A DNA stretch of 37,988 nucleotides from Dokdonella sp. Lineage in GTDB: Bacteria > Pseudomonadota > Gammaproteobacteria > Xanthomonadales > Rhodanobacteraceae. Shown piece by piece: positions 1 through 8,619 of the stretch. The stretch is from the NCBI GenBank assembly GCA_016712865.1, contig JADJQH010000006.1, positions 1-37,988 on the forward strand, in the 5' to 3' direction. Position numbers and translations under genes: made by a program. The number at the start of each line of letters is the position of its first letter. Position 1 is the first letter of the stretch. The notes below the pieces were generated by a model. The model had not been told where the DNA came from, searched no databases, and saw nothing but the letters and a program-made list of their open reading frames with translations.

Positions 1-1
1 G

Positions 2-289
2 ATGACCACTGATGAACTACTCGAACAAAAGCGGCAAATCGAATCCGAGCTTGTTGGGCGGATCGATGAAGAACTGGCGAAGATCGATGCCCGACGTGCT
101 GAACTGCTGGCGATGAAGCCGGCTGAGAAGCCGAAAGAACCGGAGAAGAAAAAGCGCGTGAAGTCTGCGCGGCCGGCTAAGTACCGCAACCCCAGCAATC
201 CAGAACAGACCTGGACCGGTCTCGGCAAGCCGCCGGCTTGGGTTGACGTGGTGGGTCGTGAAGCCTGCTTGATTACGGCGGAGGGCTAA
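2..289 (+). CDS. H-NS family nucleoid-associated protein
   Basis: The 95-residue product has an acidic, helical, coiled-coil-like N-terminal half (about residues 1-40), a Lys/Pro/Glu-rich linker (about 40-58) and a C-terminal H-NS DNA-binding motif with the core TWTGLGKPPAW (about residues 70-80). H-NS proteins oligomerise through the N-terminal half and bind AT-rich DNA through this C-terminal loop, silencing acquired genes. The ATG is the second base of the window, so an upstream start or ribosome site cannot be checked. The gene runs on the plus strand, opposite to all phage late genes, just beyond the last tail gene. It could be a phage accessory gene or host DNA. The family call is firm; the role is inferred. 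Confidence 0.8.
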   Translation: MTTDELLEQKRQIESELVGRIDEELAKIDARRAELLAMKPAEKPKEPEKKKRVKSARPAKYRNPSNPEQTWTGLGKPPAWVDVVGREACLITAEG

Positions 290-411
290 GCAATGCTGAA
301 ATTTGAAAACGAAATCATCAGGATTTTCCGCGAGAGACCCCTTCCTTTAGGGAGGGGATGGATAGCGGGCCGTCCGCAAGGGCGGCTGCTTTTCGGGCGA
401 TAACCCAACCC

Positions 412-440
412 TTGACAGCCTTTACAGTATACATTATATT
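412..440 (+). promoter_or_regulatory. Sigma-70 promoter for the HNH gene
   Basis: A perfect -35 box TTGACA (412-417) is followed by a 17-base spacer and a -10 box TATATT (435-440). The HNH start codon lies 36 bases downstream, preceded by AAAGGA (464-469) at good ribosome-binding distance. The promoter lies inside the inserted element, so the gene carries its own expression signal. Confidence 0.75.
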
Positions 441-475
441 TTCTCCACAAGCTAAAGTAATTAAAGGATACTTTA

Positions 476-1165
476 ATGGCATACGAAAAAACCCAACAAG
501 CAAGGATTAACTTAGGGTTGTGCAAAGACTGTGGAGCAGATCGTGGAAAAGATGGAACTACAGTCTTTTGCCGACCATGTGCAAAAATCCATGCAGTCAG
601 GTCTGCGGATAGAGTTAAAAGGCTTCGTTCTTTATACAAAGATAAGAACTGTTGCAACCAATGCGGCAAACAAAAAGAGCAAAGCAATACAAAACTGTGT
701 GATTCATGCAAAGAGTTAGGAAGACGTAGCTCAAATAAACGAAGGTCAGAAAGAAGGCGTGAACATCCAATTTTAGGTCTGTGCTTGGATTGCACAAGTA
801 AGGTTTTCGGTGAAAGTAAATACTGCAAAAAACACTGGCTAGAATCATTTTCATTAAAATATAAAATAAACGCAGACGATCTCTTTTTAAAGCTAGAGCA
901 GCAAGAATACAAATGCGCGTTTACAGGAAAAACTTTAATCCCAGGAAATAACGCTTGTATTGACCACTTAACCCCACGCTCTATTGATCCTGAAAAAGAA
1001 TCTGACATTGACAACATTGTCTGGTGCGACAAACGTATTAACCTTATGAAAGGAAATATGACGTACAAAGAATTTATTGATACGTGCGCTCTTGTGGCGG
1101 TGTTAGCCTGTGGAGAGACGGTAAATCCGGTTGTTGCGAAAGCAGCCATCGGTTCGACTCGGTGA
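476..1165 (+). CDS. HNH endonuclease with zinc-ribbon repeats and a TnpB-like C-terminal tail
   Basis: The 229-residue product has three Cys pairs or Cys/His pairs in its first ~125 residues (CKDC/CRPC, CNQC/CDSC, CLDC/CKKH), which look like successive zinc ribbons. A C-terminal HNH nuclease core follows (about residues 145-205), with CAFTG, IDHLTPRS and DNIVWCDKRINLMKG. Such proteins usually act as homing or mobile-element nucleases. The gene is much more AT-rich than its surroundings up to about position 1085. After that the composition turns GC-rich and the last ~25 residues (ACGETVNPVVAKAAIGSTR) look like the end of a TnpB protein, running into the right-end hairpin. I therefore read it as an HNH gene joined in frame to a tnpB 3' remnant. 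It lacks RuvC, so it is not an IscB. Confidence 0.8.
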   Translation: MAYEKTQQARINLGLCKDCGADRGKDGTTVFCRPCAKIHAVRSADRVKRLRSLYKDKNCCNQCGKQKEQSNTKLCDSCKELGRRSSNKRRSERRREHPILGLCLDCTSKVFGESKYCKKHWLESFSLKYKINADDLFLKLEQQEYKCAFTGKTLIPGNNACIDHLTPRSIDPEKESDIDNIVWCDKRINLMKGNMTYKEFIDTCALVAVLACGETVNPVVAKAAIGSTR

Positions 1166-1196
1166 AGCAGGAAACCCTGATTGTGAAGTCAGGAAT

Positions 1197-1226
1197 CCCC
1201 GTCCTTCAGGGCGGGGAGGATGTCAA
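1197..1226 (+). repeat. IS605/TnpB-type right-end hairpin, copy 1
   Basis: This 30-base unit is an 8-bp stem, a TTCA loop and the trailing sequence GGGGAGGATGTCAA. The other copy, at 22896-22925 on the minus strand, matches at 28 of 30 positions. In TnpB elements this stretch forms the 3' stem of the omega RNA, and the bases just beyond it serve as the guide. Here they would begin at about 1227. Confidence 0.7.
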
Positions 1227-1264
1227 GTCGATATAGCGTCTGAGCATGTCCTTCCAGTCGTGAT

Positions 1265-1489
1265 TCACACCTCAATCTCCGTCCCCGGCAAATTCGGCGC
1301 CGGCCCCTCGACAACCCCGCCGCGCACGTAAACCCAATCCCCCAGCGTCGCCGTCCCGCGCGCCCGGATAAGCGCCCCGGACACCAGTCCCACGATTACC
1401 CCATCGCCATCGCCGTCCAGCACCTCGCCCACGTCGGTGGGTGGGCCGGCGGTCAGGGCGACCAGGCGCTTATACGGATTCCAGCTCAT
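1265..1489 (-). CDS. Small phage tail-region protein
   Basis: This 74-residue protein is the last gene of the phage late operon. It starts inside the end of the upstream tail gene (20-base overlap), which suggests translational coupling. It is rich in Gly and Val with short beta-prone segments (GVIVGLVSGALIRARG, LGDWVYVRGGVVEG), fitting a small carbohydrate-binding-like or tail-tip accessory fold. I do not recognise the family. About 40 bases separate its stop from the IS605-like element. Confidence 0.7.
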   Translation of the reverse strand: MSWNPYKRLVALTAGPPTDVGEVLDGDGDGVIVGLVSGALIRARGTATLGDWVYVRGGVVEGPAPNLPGTEIEV

Positions 1490-3623
1490 GCGTCTCGATC
1501 CTCACGGTTTGCCGGCATTTCGGAAACTCCCAACGTAGGGAAACGGACCGGCTCAGCCCGATATGCGTCTGCCCCTGCTCGCTGTACTCGATCAGATTCC
1601 CCGGCAAGATGATCCCGGTCTCTTCCAGCACCGGCAGCTTGATCCCGATCAGCGCCTGCCGGCCGGTATCCGCCAGGACCCGCAACCCCCGTTGCCGAGT
1701 CATGATCGGGTCGGTGGCCAGCGAATCGACCACGGTCGGCGCATGCCGATCCGCCGCCGACCCCGCGCGCTTGATATGTTCGCGCCGCCCACCGGCCCCG
1801 CCGACGATCCACGCTGCATTATAAGCCGCCTTGTCACTCCACTCGATGTCCTCGGTGGTGCAGACATCCTCCGGCAGCACGATGTCCGGCGTGGCGGTGG
1901 CCCACTCCCAGGGCGCAATGGGGTAGTACGGAAGAATGTGCAGGATTTCCTCGCTCTTGTCGGCCTGCACGTACCCGCCCCCGGCCTCGGCGATCCGGGT
2001 GGCCGCGCCGATATAGGTCCCGGTGTAACTCCACGCACCGGCCGGCACCGGCCAATCCTCCAATTGCCAATCCACGGTCCAGCCCAGCGGCACCCCGTTG
2101 AGCGTCAGCGCGTCATCGAGGAGTTGCTGAGCGGTGCGGGACTCCGTGTTCATCACCGAGATCGTCGGGCTGCTCGGGTCCGCCAGCGCCGCCGCCCGGC
2201 CACGCCCACTGATCTTGATGGCCGATTTGCCGAACTGCCGCGAGCGCCCCAGCCGCTCTACGACGCAGCGAATCGCCGTCCCGTTCAGCGTGGCGATCAG
2301 CTCCACGAACTCCCCCAGCGCCGGCGACCGCACCAAGTCCATCTGCGAACCGGGCACGGTCGCCGACCAGGTCCAGGTCCAGGAGTCCGCGTCGATGGCG
2401 GCGTCGAAATCGATGGCAATGACCGGTTCGGCGGTATCCGCCCGCACCAGCGAAAAGGTATTGAGCACGACGTAAACCTCCCGAACCGGCACCACGATGC
2501 CGGGTTGCGGCTCTTCGCCCCCGCCGCATGGCGGCTGAGCGACGTTGTTCCAACTCAGGACAATCGGGCAAGCCAGCGGGCGCGGCGTGTAGCCGGGGAT
2601 CAGCACCACCGGCGCGGTCAGTGGTGGGACAACGTAACGCGGCCACCAGCGGCCCGGATCGGGCCACTTCGCTTGCTGCCAGCGGATCGACAGCCGGTTG
2701 GCGGTGACTTGCGCCTGGTGCTGGCCGAGGGTTAGGGGCAACGCCGTCGGCAGCGCCGCTTGTTGCCCCATCGCCAGCGGGTTGCGGGTGCGGATCGTGT
2801 CCGTATGCGGCGCCCGCGTCCCAGCATCGAGCGGCAACCCGTGGGCCTGCGGCAGCTCCACGCCCCGCCGGACGCGGATCGCCTCGGCGTGATCGATCCC
2901 CGCGCCGCCCCAGCGCGGCAACCCGTGGGCCTGCGGCAGCCCCACACCCTGCCGCACCCGCAATCCATGGGCCGCCAGCAGTTCGGCGCCGACCTGGATC
3001 GGCGCGGCGGGCTGCTCCGCAATCCCTACTCCACGGCGGGCCGGTTGCATCTGCTGCTGCGCCATCGTCAACCCGGTCGTGGTCTTCGCGGCCGGCTGGC
3101 TCTCGATGCTCACTCCCGTACCGTCGGCATCGGGCAGGGCAATATCCAGCGTGATCGACGCCGACCACGATACCAACAGCGACGGCGGCGGGATCGTCAT
3201 CGTCACCGCCACGGGCTGAATGGTCTCGACCTGAGCCGCCAACGAGACCTGCAGGGTCGGCGGCTGGATTGTGACCGCAATGCTGACAGCGTTGATCCGC
3301 TCTCGCGCCCGGAATGTAGCCGGTAGGATCGGCGGTAAAACGGTGAGAGCCAGGGTTGCGGGCTGAACCTTCGTCCCGGTCGCCGCAAAGTCGGGCGGCG
3401 CGGGCCGATAGAGCCGCTCGACATACAGGCTGTTCGCGCCGAGATTCGGGCGCTGCCGAGCCGAGAAAGAGACCGGTGGCGTCGGCGGTGGGATCGTGAC
3501 CGCCAGCGTCCCATCGACGACCACCACGGTCGCGCCCAGCACCACCGGATCGGTCAGCGCCGGCGGCGTGTATCCCGGCGAGAGGACAACCGGGTCAGTC
3601 AGCGCCGGCGGGGTGTAGGCCAT
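1470..3623 (-). CDS. Tail hub/tip-like protein with N-terminal YTPP repeats
   Basis: The 717-residue product opens with two near-identical copies of YTPPALTDPVVL (about residues 3-14 and 18-29). A degenerate copy occurs mid-protein (GYTPRPLACPIVLSW, about 360-375). YTPP-type repeats are familiar from siphophage tail proteins. The first ~300 residues are low-complexity, with Pro-rich beta-like stretches (VTIPPPTPP, VTIQPPTLQ) and repeated GVGLPQAHGLP units. The last ~330 residues look globular and resemble the hub/adsorption proteins that sit at the tail tip downstream of the tape measure. The gene lies 3 bases after the LamG-like gene. Function is inferred from position and repeats. Confidence 0.75.
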   Translation of the reverse strand: MAYTPPALTDPVVLSPGYTPPALTDPVVLGATVVVVDGTLAVTIPPPTPPVSFSARQRPNLGANSLYVERLYRPAPPDFAATGTKVQPATLALTVLPPILPATFRARERINAVSIAVTIQPPTLQVSLAAQVETIQPVAVTMTIPPPSLLVSWSASITLDIALPDADGTGVSIESQPAAKTTTGLTMAQQQMQPARRGVGIAEQPAAPIQVGAELLAAHGLRVRQGVGLPQAHGLPRWGGAGIDHAEAIRVRRGVELPQAHGLPLDAGTRAPHTDTIRTRNPLAMGQQAALPTALPLTLGQHQAQVTANRLSIRWQQAKWPDPGRWWPRYVVPPLTAPVVLIPGYTPRPLACPIVLSWNNVAQPPCGGGEEPQPGIVVPVREVYVVLNTFSLVRADTAEPVIAIDFDAAIDADSWTWTWSATVPGSQMDLVRSPALGEFVELIATLNGTAIRCVVERLGRSRQFGKSAIKISGRGRAAALADPSSPTISVMNTESRTAQQLLDDALTLNGVPLGWTVDWQLEDWPVPAGAWSYTGTYIGAATRIAEAGGGYVQADKSEEILHILPYYPIAPWEWATATPDIVLPEDVCTTEDIEWSDKAAYNAAWIVGGAGGRREHIKRAGSAADRHAPTVVDSLATDPIMTRQRGLRVLADTGRQALIGIKLPVLEETGIILPGNLIEYSEQGQTHIGLSRSVSLRWEFPKCRQTVRIETHELESV

Positions 3624-3626
3624 GGA

Positions 3627-4532
3627 TTACGTTGCGGTGATCGTGTACGGTCCGTGCGTAATCGGCTGACAACCATCGGCGAAATACGTCAGGTAGTATT
3701 CGCCCTCAGGTATATCATCCGACCAGTTTGCAACCCCTCCAAGAGCCACCAGCTTTACCAGCTCTTTCGTCGTCGCGTCGATGATCACAACGTAATCGCC
3801 CGCGCCGTTGCCTGATACCGTGACGTTGTTTCCGACGGCAATGAGCGGTGGGCTATAGTCTGGAAAATGCGGAACGACAAGTGGACCAGGCATATCAGAA
3901 AATGAATCAGGATAGCGGCCATCATCTCTCGTGATTCGAACTCCGCACATATACCCCGGCCCAAAATCACGATCCGAGGCTGTAGCGTCGTGTCCGATAT
4001 AGAAAACGGACGTTGGCATTGGCTTGCTAACTGTTCTAGAGAATTGCAATACGCCGTTTAGTATTACCTTGAATACTCCCGCCACGCGTTTCAGAACGAT
4101 GTGATTCCACGCCGATAATGCCAGTGTATTTACGCTTACATCGTAGGTCGTTGTTCCGCCATGCAAAAACAGCCCTAGCTTGTTATCGGTTCGCCACTCG
4201 AAATTAAATCCGTACGTTGCCAAAATATGAAATAGCATATCGACCGACCCAGATGGAGCACTACTTTTCCACGCGTAGCACTCGATAGCAAAATCACCGA
4301 GACCGGCAAATAAATCAATTGAATCTGTAGTGCGTAGATATCCGGTTGGGCCTGGGAAGTTGACGCTACGTCCGTAATATCTGCTTTGATTGCTGCTGAT
4401 TGCTACTGACCCAACAACCGATATATTTTTTGGCGACGAAGAGAAATCTCCAAAAGCTTGGCTGCCGCCTCCGCCAAAACACATGGGCAGCAATAAAGTA
4501 ACGCTATCGTAAAGCGGGTCTTTCTCGCTCAT
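3627..4532 (-). CDS. LamG/concanavalin-like tail protein, probable receptor binding
   Basis: The 301-residue product has a lectin-like jelly-roll pattern of the LamG type across about residues 10-215: SVNFPGPTGYLRT, FAIECYAW, LSAWNHIVLKRVAGVFKVILNG and FYIGHDATA. A short C-terminal beta domain follows (IAVGNNVTVSGNGAGDYVVI). In tail operons such domains usually bind surface sugars. Its start overlaps the previous stop by four bases (ATGA). Its composition is visibly more AT-rich than the flanking tail genes, as expected for a host-range module exchanged by recombination. Confidence 0.78.
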   Translation of the reverse strand: MSEKDPLYDSVTLLLPMCFGGGGSQAFGDFSSSPKNISVVGSVAISSNQSRYYGRSVNFPGPTGYLRTTDSIDLFAGLGDFAIECYAWKSSAPSGSVDMLFHILATYGFNFEWRTDNKLGLFLHGGTTTYDVSVNTLALSAWNHIVLKRVAGVFKVILNGVLQFSRTVSKPMPTSVFYIGHDATASDRDFGPGYMCGVRITRDDGRYPDSFSDMPGPLVVPHFPDYSPPLIAVGNNVTVSGNGAGDYVVIIDATTKELVKLVALGGVANWSDDIPEGEYYLTYFADGCQPITHGPYTITAT

Positions 4533-4966
4533 CCCTGCACCACCGCGCTCACCAGTCGCGCATATTCGCCGTTCAGTAACAGCGTCTCGACCAACTTGAT
4601 CTCGCCGCTCCCCAGCTCCTCAGACACGGTCAAATCCGCCCACCAATCGCCATCGCCGTCCAGCACTCGCGCCAATGCCACCTCGGTTCCGGTGCCTGGG
4701 TCAGCTCCATCGACTTGTGCTTCAATGGGGACGACCAGTTGGATTTGAAACAGGTCGGTATCGACGGTACCCGCCGTGGATGCCAGCGGGATCGAGGCCA
4801 CCACGGATTCGCTGGGCGTATCGCCCGGCGTGCTCCATGCCCCCGCTGGGTAAAAATCGATTTGGGCGTTGACGGTGTTGGCATTGAGCAGTGCCAACCG
4901 CGCTTGCAAGGCCGGGATGCGGCAAGCGGCAATGACGGCGTTGGCGTGTTTCGTGCTGATGTCCAT
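4529..4966 (-). CDS. Conserved-looking phage tail protein
   Basis: The 145-residue product has a helical N-terminus (MDISTKHANAVIAACRIPAL) and then beta-rich sequence with several Asp/Gly turns (DPGTGTEVALARVLDGDGDWWADLTVSEELGSGEIKLVETLLLNGEYARLV). It lies between the 1214-residue tail protein and the LamG-like gene and overlaps the latter by four bases. GAGGTGA lies at ribosome-site distance before the ATG. I cannot name a family; a small tail-tip or fiber-attachment protein is likely from its position. Confidence 0.7.
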   Translation of the reverse strand: MDISTKHANAVIAACRIPALQARLALLNANTVNAQIDFYPAGAWSTPGDTPSESVVASIPLASTAGTVDTDLFQIQLVVPIEAQVDGADPGTGTEVALARVLDGDGDWWADLTVSEELGSGEIKLVETLLLNGEYARLVSAVVQG

Positions 4967-4974
4967 GGGTCACC

Positions 4975-7900
4975 TCACGGCCGGTCGATGTTGCCGAGCG
5001 CGTAAATTTCGCAGCCGTCAGCACCATCGTCGTCGGGTTCGTCGGACTGCTGAATCGAGCGTGCGACCCAGAAATCAGCAATCGCGCCGACGGTGGGAAT
5101 GAAAATCACGTTGCCCGTGGCCCAGCCGCCGCCGTTGGCGCGCTGCGGAATCGTCAGGTACGGCGTGCCGTTCTGGCCGTTTTCGTCGCGCGTGCGGGGG
5201 TTGATTGGAGCAACGTCAACCGGCGTGCCGCTGATGTAGGGCGCGTAGGTACCGCTCCACACTAGGCCCCGATGCTCCCCAATCAGCTCCCAGAGGTTCG
5301 AGGCGGCATTGGTACAGCGGAATACCCAGCGCTCGGTATCCGCGCCCTCGTTGGTGACGTTGATCGGATAGTCGATCAGGTTAAGGGTGGCGGTGGCGGC
5401 GCTGCCGTAAATCGCATCCCGCCACACGCCATCCCAGCTCGCTTGGTCCCAGGCCGTTTTGACCCGCGCCCGGCGGTCGCCGTGAATCAGACACGAGGCG
5501 ATGATGGATTCGTCGGCGGGGAAATCATGCGAGAGCGAGCGCGCCAGAGTCAGCCAGCCGCTGATTTGTGCATCGGTGATCATGCGCAGATCGGCGACGG
5601 TGTGCTTGACGGTCAGCGGGGTGGCCAGGCCGGATATGTCGTCCCAGTAGACGATCCCCAGCTTGCGGTCCAGACCCGATAAGCGCACGCCGTTGCCGTC
5701 AACCGTGGTTTGGAGCATCACGGTGTCGCCGTTGTCGTCGTCGATCTTGACCCAGCCGATGCGCGTGCGGCCGCATGACAGCATATAGCGCTGCACGGTG
5801 ACTTCGGCGCCCTCGGAATCCGTGTAGGTGTAATCGCCCAGCGCGGGCGTCGCCGGCGCGTTGGTCTGCGGGTGCAGGATCACCACCACATCCCCGGCGC
5901 GATAGATCGGCACCCGGCCATCGGGAGGCAGCCGCACCGGATCAATACCTAGAATGTCGGCATTGAGGGGCAAATAGGAGTAGGCTACGGCGCTGTAGCG
6001 GATCGTGCTCGGATCGACCGCGCGCGGCACCCAGGTTTCGCCATCGAGCTGCCCGAATTCGACGGCGGCGACGCCGAATTGATAGTTCGCATTGCCCCGC
6101 ATCCACGTCCCGACGATCACGCCGTCCGCGTCCGCCGATCCGGTGATTTGCTCGCCATCGTCGGTGACCGCGACGATACTGAGCGCCTCCGGCTTGAGCG
6201 GAGCCAGCGCGGCCCGGAAACTGGCCTCAATGGCCGTCCAGTCGCCGAACCGAGTGAGCAGCGCGCTGATCGTCACCGCTCCCGATCCGGTCACGTAATC
6301 AGTCAGGGTAGCCACGCCGTCCAGATAGTTCATCGTGCCGGCTGGGGTCCCGGCGCCGGTGGCCGGCGACACGTCGCGGTAAATGACACCGTTGCGCTCG
6401 ATGTAGACGTGTCCGTTCCACGAAAATCGCAGTCCGCCCGGCACCAAGGTTTCGTCCAACAGCCGGGGGATGACCTTGATTTGCAGCGGCGGCAGATCGA
6501 TTTCAATGGAGACGGCCGTTTGTGCCGCGCCGGCCGGGGTGTACCACACGTTGACGACGCCGGACGTAAACGCCAGATCACTGCTGCGGCTATTGTTTGC
6601 CCAGGTGTTCGATGAGCGCTCCCAGGTTGATTGAGTCACCGCCGGCAACAGCGGCAGCGTCAGCTCGCCGGTTGCGTACGTTACTACGCCGCCATCGTCA
6701 ATGATCCCGCCGATGCCGTCGTCGGTCGCCCAATTATCGTAGCGCCGTGTTTTTTCGCTCGTCGTGCCCGATGTGATTTCGTAATAACCCTCGCCCTCCG
6801 GCTTGTGCAGCCAGCCGATGGTTTTATAGGAGCTGTCGAATTTGGTGGTGCTGACCGTGCTCCAGAACAGCGTAATGCTGCCCGGCTCCACGGCCTCGCC
6901 CAGATCGACGACCGCAATCCCGCCCGGCGCCGAGACGCCGGTGAGGGTCTGCTGGGTCTGCGTGACCCGCTGATAGTCCAGACCGATCTTGCTGTTCGCG
7001 TCCGGCGGCACGGTAAATTCGAGGCGTAGATCGCCGATCACGGCGCTCGCATAGCCCCCACAGTCACCGCTGATGGTGCCATCGACCGCGACCGTGGCGG
7101 TTTTCTCGATTCCGCCGACCAGCCAACTGATCGTCATCGTGCCCGGCTTGAACGCCTCGCCCAGCGAATGCGTGACCGTGATCGTGGTGTCGATGGCGGG
7201 GTTGCCGACCCGAATGCTGGTATGCACCGGGGTTGCCCAGGCCAGCATGATCTGACTGCCGACATCCGGCAGCGCGCCCAGCGTGACCGGTGCGGCCCCG
7301 GTGATATAGCTGACCGTGCCCGCGCCGAACGATGGGTCCGAGCCGCTGACCGTGCTCGCGCTGTTGTCGCTCAGCACGTACCAATTGCCTTGCGCCATGT
7401 ACGCCAGCGAGAAAGTGCCCGGCAGCGGGATCGGCGCCAGGGTTTCGATCCAGTTGAGCCGCCGATTTTCGGCCGTGACCGTCAATGCCATGTTGTGCGA
7501 TTGCATCGCGACGGCGGCGGCCGGGATGTAGTTGACAGTGGCCGTGCCGCTGGCGGACGGCGCCGATGAGCCTAACGCGCATTCGCCAGTAGCGTAGGCC
7601 CACACGCCAACGGTTACCCCGTTGTATTGAGCGTTCCCTGCGCCATCGTCGGTGATCGTGACGCCGCCGACGGTGACGCTGATCGAGCCTTGGTAGGCTC
7701 CAGTGTCGAGCACGATCTTGCCGTTGGGGGCAATGACCGCGCCGGCGACGGTGTAGCTGAGCGCCGTGGCGCGGCTGGCGATCATCGGCGTCTGGCCGCT
7801 GGTCATCGGCTGATTGACCAGCGGCGTTTCGGTTTGGGCGCTGGGTACGAGCTGGGCGAACATCGACGCCGCGCGGATCTTCAGCTCAGTGGCTTGCGCG

Positions 7901-8619
7901 GCCTCGGCGACGCGCGTACTGCCGTAAAACCGGGTGGCGTCGGCGACCGTGGTATCGCGAATGCGAGTCTTGCCGGTGTAGCTGTAGGCATCAGTCCGGT
8001 TGACGGTGTGGCCGTTAAAGTCATAGAGCAGGTCTCCAGACAGGCTCATGGTGACGATCCAGCGCGTGTAGTCGCCGTTGCTGTCAGTGAAAGTCGTCTC
8101 GACCGCATCCACACCAACGACCCGGACGTACTGTTCCTTCTCGGTCGACAGCCCTTCATTTTGCACGAGGCAAAGGGTTTTTCCAGATACCGGGAGCGCG
8201 GTGCCGACTCGTTGAATGACGCTGATCGCCCGCATGCCTTTGATATGATTCTCGTTCAGCGCGCCGGGCCACAGGGGGCCTTTGTAGAGATAGGACTCGA
8301 CGCGGTTGGCGGCGTCAGAGCGCATGTCGAACGGATCGTCAGTGGTGAACAGCGCGTAACCCAGCGCGAGGTCGGTCGGCAGCCCAGTAATGACGGTTTT
8401 CGCGCCGCCATACAGATCCGTGTCGAGCGACCGAACGGCCAGCGCCAGCTTGCGCAAGTTGAAGCGGCCGTAGGCGCGGTCTAGGTCCGAAATATCTTCG
8501 AACACGTTGTTCATCACGCCATCGGCGACGACTTCGCCGGTCGCGGCACCTCCGCCTTCGTCAACGTCGTCCATCACTTGGGTTTTGAGGAAGACTATGT
8601 TTTGTTCTTGGATGGCCAT
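4975..8619 (-). CDS. Large tail protein (1214 aa), central tail-tip or fiber component
   Basis: It starts one base after the tape-measure stop, and only 8 bases separate its own stop from the next start. The N-terminus (QEQNIVFLKTQVMDDVDEGG, then NNVFEDISDLDRAYGRFNLRK) matches a type of large tail protein I recall from proteobacterial siphophages with the same gene order. The middle is a long run of beta-strand segments separated by Gly/Thr/Asp turns (for example TISWLVGGIEKTATVAVDGTISG). This suggests repeated Ig-like or fiber-like domains. No catalytic motif is visible. A structural tail-tip or side-fiber role is inferred. Confidence 0.75.
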   Translation of the reverse strand: MAIQEQNIVFLKTQVMDDVDEGGGAATGEVVADGVMNNVFEDISDLDRAYGRFNLRKLALAVRSLDTDLYGGAKTVITGLPTDLALGYALFTTDDPFDMRSDAANRVESYLYKGPLWPGALNENHIKGMRAISVIQRVGTALPVSGKTLCLVQNEGLSTEKEQYVRVVGVDAVETTFTDSNGDYTRWIVTMSLSGDLLYDFNGHTVNRTDAYSYTGKTRIRDTTVADATRFYGSTRVAEAAQATELKIRAASMFAQLVPSAQTETPLVNQPMTSGQTPMIASRATALSYTVAGAVIAPNGKIVLDTGAYQGSISVTVGGVTITDDGAGNAQYNGVTVGVWAYATGECALGSSAPSASGTATVNYIPAAAVAMQSHNMALTVTAENRRLNWIETLAPIPLPGTFSLAYMAQGNWYVLSDNSASTVSGSDPSFGAGTVSYITGAAPVTLGALPDVGSQIMLAWATPVHTSIRVGNPAIDTTITVTHSLGEAFKPGTMTISWLVGGIEKTATVAVDGTISGDCGGYASAVIGDLRLEFTVPPDANSKIGLDYQRVTQTQQTLTGVSAPGGIAVVDLGEAVEPGSITLFWSTVSTTKFDSSYKTIGWLHKPEGEGYYEITSGTTSEKTRRYDNWATDDGIGGIIDDGGVVTYATGELTLPLLPAVTQSTWERSSNTWANNSRSSDLAFTSGVVNVWYTPAGAAQTAVSIEIDLPPLQIKVIPRLLDETLVPGGLRFSWNGHVYIERNGVIYRDVSPATGAGTPAGTMNYLDGVATLTDYVTGSGAVTISALLTRFGDWTAIEASFRAALAPLKPEALSIVAVTDDGEQITGSADADGVIVGTWMRGNANYQFGVAAVEFGQLDGETWVPRAVDPSTIRYSAVAYSYLPLNADILGIDPVRLPPDGRVPIYRAGDVVVILHPQTNAPATPALGDYTYTDSEGAEVTVQRYMLSCGRTRIGWVKIDDDNGDTVMLQTTVDGNGVRLSGLDRKLGIVYWDDISGLATPLTVKHTVADLRMITDAQISGWLTLARSLSHDFPADESIIASCLIHGDRRARVKTAWDQASWDGVWRDAIYGSAATATLNLIDYPINVTNEGADTERWVFRCTNAASNLWELIGEHRGLVWSGTYAPYISGTPVDVAPINPRTRDENGQNGTPYLTIPQRANGGGWATGNVIFIPTVGAIADFWVARSIQQSDEPDDDGADGCEIYALGNIDRP

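Larger units (their letters stand above)
330..1226 (+). mobile_element. IS200/IS605-like element carrying an HNH gene instead of tnpB
   Basis: The left part has two strong hairpins: an 8-bp stem with TTTA loop (338-345/350-357) and a 7-bp stem with GCAA loop (369-375/380-386). The right end has an 8-bp stem with TTCA loop (1197-1204/1209-1216) followed by GGATGTCAA. The two end hairpins share one design, CCCC-N4, 4-nt loop, N4-GGGG. The right end resembles the ends I know from IS605-family tnpB elements, where this stretch is also the 3' part of the omega RNA. No tnpA and no RuvC domain are present between the ends; the only gene is an AT-rich HNH gene. The outer boundaries are estimates. Confidence 0.6.

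Noticed and set aside
286-1149. 287-codon minus-strand ORF over the HNH element
   Set aside because: It is antisense to the HNH gene, which has a perfect promoter, ribosome site and recognisable zinc and HNH motifs. The antisense translation shows no domain.
476-1165. HNH protein as IscB or the short HNH-only relative IshB
   Set aside because: No PLMP domain, bridge helix or RuvC motif. The N-terminus is zinc ribbons instead.
1563-2735. 390-codon plus-strand ORF in the tail region
   Set aside because: Arg/Pro-rich shadow of the GC-rich 717-codon minus-strand tail gene, with no ribosome site or motif.
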